DNA of 11,041 nt from Candidatus Nitromaritima sp. SCGC AAA288-L16 (GTDB lineage Bacteria > Nitrospinota > Nitrospinia > Nitrospinales > VA-1), in contig AQTY01000039.1 in assembly GCA_000372225.1 (NCBI GenBank), positions 1-11,041 on the forward strand, in the 5' to 3' direction. Positions 6,922 to 11,041 of the stretch are shown here, piece by piece (position 1 is the first letter of the stretch; each line of letters begins with the position of its first letter). The translations under genes and the position numbers were made by a program. The notes under the pieces are model-generated. The model made no database searches. It was not told the DNA's origin and worked only from the letters and a program-made list of their open reading frames with translations.

Positions 6922-9558
6922 CTAAAGCTCTTCGAGCAACTTTTCTTTTTTCTGATTATATTCTTCATCATTAATTAAATCTTTTTGGTGAGATAGTAGT
7001 TGGATCATGGACTTAATTTGAGTAGCATCAGATTGGCTAGGTGATAGACGAAGGTATTCTTGGAAATGGTGTATAGCTTTATCTGGGTTTTCTTTCTTTC
7101 GGCTATAGATTAAGCCGAGACTCTTGTGAACTTCAGGAATATTAGGTTGCTTTAAAAGGATGGTCTTGTAAGTTTTTTGAGCTTGGTCTGATTGACCTAA
7201 TATGAAAAGAGTGTGGCCTAAATTAACAATTGAGGGAATATGATCAGGATTCAGTTTAATAGCTTTTTTATATTCTAACAGGGCTGATTCTGGTTTATTG
7301 CTTTTCAAAAAAACGTTTCCTAATGCGAAGTGGGCAAGCATATGATTGGGATTAAGAGCTAATACTTTTTGGTAGCATTCAACCGCTTCATTAGTTTTAT
7401 TTAAGCTTGAATAAATAATTCCTAGGTTATAAAAGACCTGCAAATAGTCAGGTTTTTGTTCAATAGCTTTTTGATAGAATTTAATTGCTTCCTCATAGTT
7501 TTTTGTTTCTGAAAATATTCTACCAAGGTTAAAGTAAGCCTCGTGATTGCTTGGGTTGATTTTTACGGATTTTTCCCAATTAGATTTTGCTTTTTCACTT
7601 AATCCAAAGATGGCATATGCAGATCCTAAATTCATATAATTAATAGAAGATGGAGAAATTAAAGCTGCTTTCTCGTAAGAAGATAATGCCTTTTCCTTGT
7701 CTTTTAAAGAGAGAAAGACTTTGCCAAGAAGTGCGTGGTTCTCTGCTAGGTTAGGATTCACACTGATGGCCCGCTGGATAACTTTAAGTGCCATCGAAAA
7801 ATTTCTCACCTGAATATAATGATCGGCCAGATATATGTATGCCCAAGTTGAATCAGAGTTGAGATATAGTGCCTTTTCCCAAGCAGCGATAGCTTCAGGA
7901 AAACGCTGTGATTCAGCATAATACTTTCCTAGCATTATATGTGCCTCTACAAAATCAGGCTTTTCAAGAATCGTTTTTTCTAAACTGTTAGTCCAAGCAG
8001 AAGGACCGTGGAACAATAAATCCTCGTCCGGTATAGAGATAAATTTTCGTGCGCCTGACGATTCTTTAGGTCTCGAGAATTTGGCGGACCAGAAGGTATG
8101 AGGAATAGAGTAATAACTTATATCCTCTAAAAGACCGAGTTGTGTTCCAAAATAATGATCAAAAATTAAGCGGAAAGAGTTTGCGGGTGTAATTGTTTCA
8201 TATAATTTATCTTTTCCCGTCCCAGGAAGATAATACGCGCTTAAATTACTATAGCTTTTTTTAATCTGAGTTGTATTCGGTATTTTAGCAGCCTGCGCAA
8301 GGTATCCGTGATCCCCCTGAATTAAAATTATTGGCGGTTTTTCTGAATTTGCCAAAATATAGTCAACCAGTTGATTGATTTTTTTATTAGCATAGAGAAC
8401 TTCATTAAAATATTTTTCTACTGCAGGAGTGCTTTGAATTGGAATGCCACCATTTTCATTAAAAGCCTGAGGACTATGCGGCATCAAAAAGTGTGCGAAG
8501 GTGAAGGTCGGTATATTTTTTTTTGGTATTTCCTCTAATTTATTAAATCCATAAATAATATTATCTCTTTTATCTTGAACCGCATTTAGAGAAAAAAATT
8601 TATTTTTTTTTAAAATAGTTTTGCTCAATAAATACTGAGAAAAAAAACTTGTGTATTTTCTATTAGTAATGACTATGTCTGCCTGTCCATTCATTTTGGT
8701 TTCTGCTGCATTATCTGACAGGTGAACGTAATGATAACCTAGAGACTTAAGAAAGTTCACAACTCTATTTTTCTCTATAGTTTCTATCAAATGAATATGA
8801 TTGAATTGATAAGGAGAATCAATCCCCAAATCTGTCAGAAGATATTCCATATTTAAAGAAGAAGCCAGTGAGAATATTGTTTGCTGATAATTTGAACGAC
8901 TTTTAGGAACTACATAAAATCCACGGCTTTCTAAAGAATTTATAAACTCACTATTATTAAACCCCCAAAACTCATTCATAACATCGTCGCGCATGTAAGC
9001 ATCTAAAATGATGTAATAGATATCTGGCTTTGGACCAGCGTAATTGAAGTTGTCAGGGATAGCGACTTGCTTCGGTTGATTTGACGGAAAGGGTTTGTAT
9101 CCTTCATTAGACATTTTATAACTTGCTAAGCCAATAATAGGGAAGGCAATTAAAACCACAGATACCACATTTAAATATTCTGTCACTTTGTGATGTTTTC
9201 CACTCCAAAAGCACAAGCCAATAGTGGATAGAGTAAAAAGAATCCCGTAGCTCCAGAATAAATTAGGATCCACACCTAAAACAAAGTCACCTATTTTATA
9301 TAAGGCTATCTCAGTATGAATCGCCTCGTAAGAATAAAATAATAGTAAAATGAGAGATAAGAGGATTCCTGCTTTCGTGGTTTCCTTAAATATAAATTTC
9401 AAAAATAATAGCAGTAAAAGTATGGCAATAAACGATATTGCCATCGGCATTAGTATTTCAGAAAACAATATCTCATTCTTGTTTAGGTTGTAATAAAAAA
9501 GAATGGGATAAACAGCCAGGATGAAAGGATGGAGTATCAAAGGTTTTTTATCAGGCAT
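6922..9558 (-). CDS. Membrane-anchored sulfatase-fold enzyme fused to nine TPRs
   Basis: The 878-residue product has three parts. About five membrane helices occupy residues 8-146. An alkaline-phosphatase/sulfatase superfamily domain covers about 178-490. Nine tetratricopeptide repeats run from about 534 to 840 in regular 34-residue steps ending in NP or SP, then a charged helical tail. In the enzyme domain I see a first metal-binding Asp (Asp186 in YYIILDAY), a likely nucleophile Thr227 in NYQQTIFSLASSLN, a His in MPHSP (361) and the metal-binding GDHG (415-418). Thr rather than the CxPxR sulfatase motif resembles phosphoglycerol or phosphoethanolamine transferases. Envelope-polymer transfer or hydrolysis is inferred. 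The ATG overlaps the methyltransferase stop by eight bases without a clear Shine-Dalgarno sequence, indicating translational coupling. The TPRs presumably recruit partners. Confidence 0.85.
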   Translation of the reverse strand: MPDKKPLILHPFILAVYPILFYYNLNKNEILFSEILMPMAISFIAILLLLLFLKFIFKETTKAGILLSLILLLFYSYEAIHTEIALYKIGDFVLGVDPNLFWSYGILFTLSTIGLCFWSGKHHKVTEYLNVVSVVLIAFPIIGLASYKMSNEGYKPFPSNQPKQVAIPDNFNYAGPKPDIYYIILDAYMRDDVMNEFWGFNNSEFINSLESRGFYVVPKSRSNYQQTIFSLASSLNMEYLLTDLGIDSPYQFNHIHLIETIEKNRVVNFLKSLGYHYVHLSDNAAETKMNGQADIVITNRKYTSFFSQYLLSKTILKKNKFFSLNAVQDKRDNIIYGFNKLEEIPKKNIPTFTFAHFLMPHSPQAFNENGGIPIQSTPAVEKYFNEVLYANKKINQLVDYILANSEKPPIILIQGDHGYLAQAAKIPNTTQIKKSYSNLSAYYLPGTGKDKLYETITPANSFRLIFDHYFGTQLGLLEDISYYSIPHTFWSAKFSRPKESSGARKFISIPDEDLLFHGPSAWTNSLEKTILEKPDFVEAHIMLGKYYAESQRFPEAIAAWEKALYLNSDSTWAYIYLADHYIQVRNFSMALKVIQRAISVNPNLAENHALLGKVFLSLKDKEKALSSYEKAALISPSSINYMNLGSAYAIFGLSEKAKSNWEKSVKINPSNHEAYFNLGRIFSETKNYEEAIKFYQKAIEQKPDYLQVFYNLGIIYSSLNKTNEAVECYQKVLALNPNHMLAHFALGNVFLKSNKPESALLEYKKAIKLNPDHIPSIVNLGHTLFILGQSDQAQKTYKTILLKQPNIPEVHKSLGLIYSRKKENPDKAIHHFQEYLRLSPSQSDATQIKSMIQLLSHQKDLINDEEYNQKKEKLLEEL

Positions 9559-10954
9559 GATTTTTATTTTTCATAAGGTAAAGGATTCGACCCGAATTAC
9601 TTATTTTCTCAGTCTTGATAATATTGAAAAATTTTTGAAATCCCTTTTCAAATAAAATCTGAGTATAGTCGGGGAAAATATCTTCTCTAGAGGTTAGCAA
9701 TTTCTGAACCATCACGTCAGATTTAGGAATAAACTCTATGATCAGTGATTGGCAAATGTTTGAAAAAAAATGGGCTATCCTGGTCAGAGGAACATTATTA
9801 GAAATAGCCAAGTGATGGATCAAGGCTAAAACCAATATGGTGTCTACAGGCCCCCTTTCTTGAAGTGACATTCTCTCCTTATTATCCCATCCAATACCGG
9901 GGCTTGGATTGTTGAGGTCAACCCATATTGGAAGCAAGTTTTTCTCTCCTTTTTTCAATACTTGGAGGTAGCTCGTCTCTATGCAACCGGGATCAATATC
10001 CATTGAAATCGTAGAAATTCCTCTACTACTCGAAATTCTGCTGAAAACTCCTGTGTTTGCGCCTAAATCCCAAATCGCTTTCGGTTTCAAAAAGTCTAAA
10101 TAGCCAGCTACTAGATTGATTTTTTCTCCTAAAAATTTAGGAACATGGGGGCAATCGCTATAATAGTCTCCCCACTCACTTTTGGAAGGATTCCAATACA
10201 TTTTCTTAATGGAAGACTCTAAACTGTTTATTAGTCCAAGAAGAGATTTTTTGCTCACCGCCTTACTCTTAACGGCTGATGATTGTTTTCTACTATAATC
10301 CTTTTGGTATTTGGCATGCAGGTGGATATGTATTATTAAATGAAAATTGAGGTATGTTTTCTTAGGAAGTAAAGTGGAAATTAAATCCAGTGGAATACCT
10401 TCAATATATTCACGCAACATACGGCCGAGCCTAATATCCTTGTAACTCATTAAAGCTAAAGGCCCGAGAAAGTTTTCGCAAAACTGTTTATAGCCCGCCC
10501 AAGTCTCTCCCTCTTTATATTTTTCAAAAGATAGAGTGTCGATTAATAGAGGTTGCCCGTTATTGAATTGAATATTGTAAGCATTTGCGTCTTTTAGGAT
10601 CATGTTGTGATCCAGAGCATGCTTTAAGATATCTAGGGTTGCCAGCGCCGCTTTTTTAAATTGAGTGAAACACCATTCGTAAGGATAGGATATAAATGGG
10701 ATGGGCTCCGGTCGAATAGTCAGATAGCCGCCAGAAAAGGGCAGATGGGAGGAGCTTACTGTTTTATGAGGGATCAATAATTTTTCATTTACGAGCTTTT
10801 GATATAGCCCCGATTCTAAAAAATAATCATAACATTCTTTATAAACTGGATTGATTTGACGGTAACAGACTCCTTCCCGATAATAGACAAAGCCGCTTGG
10901 ATCACGAAAGGAACTGTTTTCAATTTCTGGAGTCATTAGGGTTACTTTTGCCAA
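9551..10954 (-). CDS. NoeA-like two-domain SAM-dependent methyltransferase
   Basis: The 467-residue protein belongs, as I recall it, to a family annotated as nodulation protein NoeA-related methyltransferases. The N-terminal part (about 15-220) has RDPSGFVYY, then FISYPYEW (87-94), LKDANAYNIQF (120-130) and PLLIDTLSF (135-143). The last two look like the catalytic and metal-binding loops of aminoglycoside-phosphotransferase-type kinases, though the typical His-x-Asp is altered to Lys-Asp. The C-terminal class I methyltransferase domain has motif I DLGANTG (296-302) and acidic MDID (318-321). The substrate is unknown; the setting suggests a glycan or envelope precursor. The TTG start is supported by AAGGAA five bases upstream; the alternative ATG at 10934-10936 has none. 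It overlaps both neighbours, so it is operonic. Confidence 0.85.
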   Translation of the reverse strand: MAKVTLMTPEIENSSFRDPSGFVYYREGVCYRQINPVYKECYDYFLESGLYQKLVNEKLLIPHKTVSSSHLPFSGGYLTIRPEPIPFISYPYEWCFTQFKKAALATLDILKHALDHNMILKDANAYNIQFNNGQPLLIDTLSFEKYKEGETWAGYKQFCENFLGPLALMSYKDIRLGRMLREYIEGIPLDLISTLLPKKTYLNFHLIIHIHLHAKYQKDYSRKQSSAVKSKAVSKKSLLGLINSLESSIKKMYWNPSKSEWGDYYSDCPHVPKFLGEKINLVAGYLDFLKPKAIWDLGANTGVFSRISSSRGISTISMDIDPGCIETSYLQVLKKGEKNLLPIWVDLNNPSPGIGWDNKERMSLQERGPVDTILVLALIHHLAISNNVPLTRIAHFFSNICQSLIIEFIPKSDVMVQKLLTSREDIFPDYTQILFEKGFQKFFNIIKTEKISNSGRILYLMKNKNHA

Positions 10955-11041
10955 TAAGATTCCTTAAAAGTCCCTTAAATTTTCCCCAATAGGTTTTCAA
11001 AGTAAAGAGAAATCCGAGGATGCTTGCCATTAAAAGCTGCA
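10920..11041 (-). CDS. C-terminal end of a small membrane protein (partial)
   Basis: A minus-strand frame is open from the window edge to a TGA at 10920-10922 and gives 39 residues. These are a hydrophobic stretch (LLMASILGFLFTL), then a basic amphipathic segment (KTYWGKFKGLLRNLIGK), then a short polar tail. That is the pattern of a membrane helix ending on the cytoplasmic side. The frame overlaps the methyltransferase start by 35 bases, and the methyltransferase Shine-Dalgarno sequence lies within it, which supports it as the preceding gene of the operon. The other two frames in this stretch are interrupted by stops. The gene is cut by the window end, so neither length nor family can be given. 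Small membrane proteins next to this methyltransferase type are something I recall only loosely. Confidence 0.6.
   Translation of the reverse strand, partial: QLLMASILGFLFTLKTYWGKFKGLLRNLIGKSNPNDSRN
10960..10965 (-). promoter_or_regulatory. Shine-Dalgarno site deciding the TTG start of the methyltransferase
   Basis: On the minus strand AAGGAA lies five bases before TTG at 10954. It sits inside the end of the upstream coding region, as expected for translational coupling. Confidence 0.65.

Noticed and set aside
1..11041. CRISPR arrays, complete insertion sequences, toxin-antitoxin pairs, riboswitches, rRNA
   Set aside because: I looked for regularly spaced repeats, transposase motifs with terminal inverted repeats, paired small genes and structured leaders, and saw none that could be supported.

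Overview
The window looks like chromosomal DNA of an AT-rich Gram-negative bacterium. A Sec signal peptide on a kelch protein, a GT-C glycosyltransferase with a large extracytoplasmic tail and a membrane-anchored sulfatase-fold enzyme all point to an envelope with a periplasm. Reading style suggests an uncultured environmental (possibly marine) lineage, but I cannot name the taxon from sequence alone. Gene density is uneven. Compact genes alternate with stretches holding remnants, namely a repeat, a decayed tRNA, an integrase fragment and an orphan coding fragment.

Left flank (1-627): an 18-bp tandem repeat whose Gly-rich reading frame stops at 74 is followed by a very strong intrinsic terminator (187-242). 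After that comes a tRNA-Glu(CTC)-like sequence ending at 567 with a degraded acceptor and D arm. No intact gene is visible here.

Middle (628-4610): an orphan FetB-type (YbbM/UPF0014) ABC permease lies on the minus strand. Divergent to it on the plus strand are a secreted six-bladed kelch propeller, a clean terminator at 2523-2547 and a glycosyltransferase family 39-like membrane protein. The fetB upstream region carries a good -10 box, a palindrome and a strong Shine-Dalgarno sequence before a GTG start.

Scar (4611-5172): this holds an unrecognised plus-strand coding fragment without a proper start, abutting a minus-strand tyrosine recombinase fragment of higher GC. It reads as a degraded mobile-element junction.

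Right half (5173-11041, all minus strand): a stand-alone B12-binding-type radical SAM enzyme has its own probable promoter. Upstream of it is a tightly coupled operon in the order partial small membrane protein, then NoeA-like two-domain methyltransferase (TTG start), then a polytopic sulfatase-fold protein fused to nine TPRs. The genes overlap by 35 nt and 8 nt. The operon is the most interesting part of the window. Its likely theme is modification or transfer of a surface glycan or other envelope polymer, but substrate and product are unknown.
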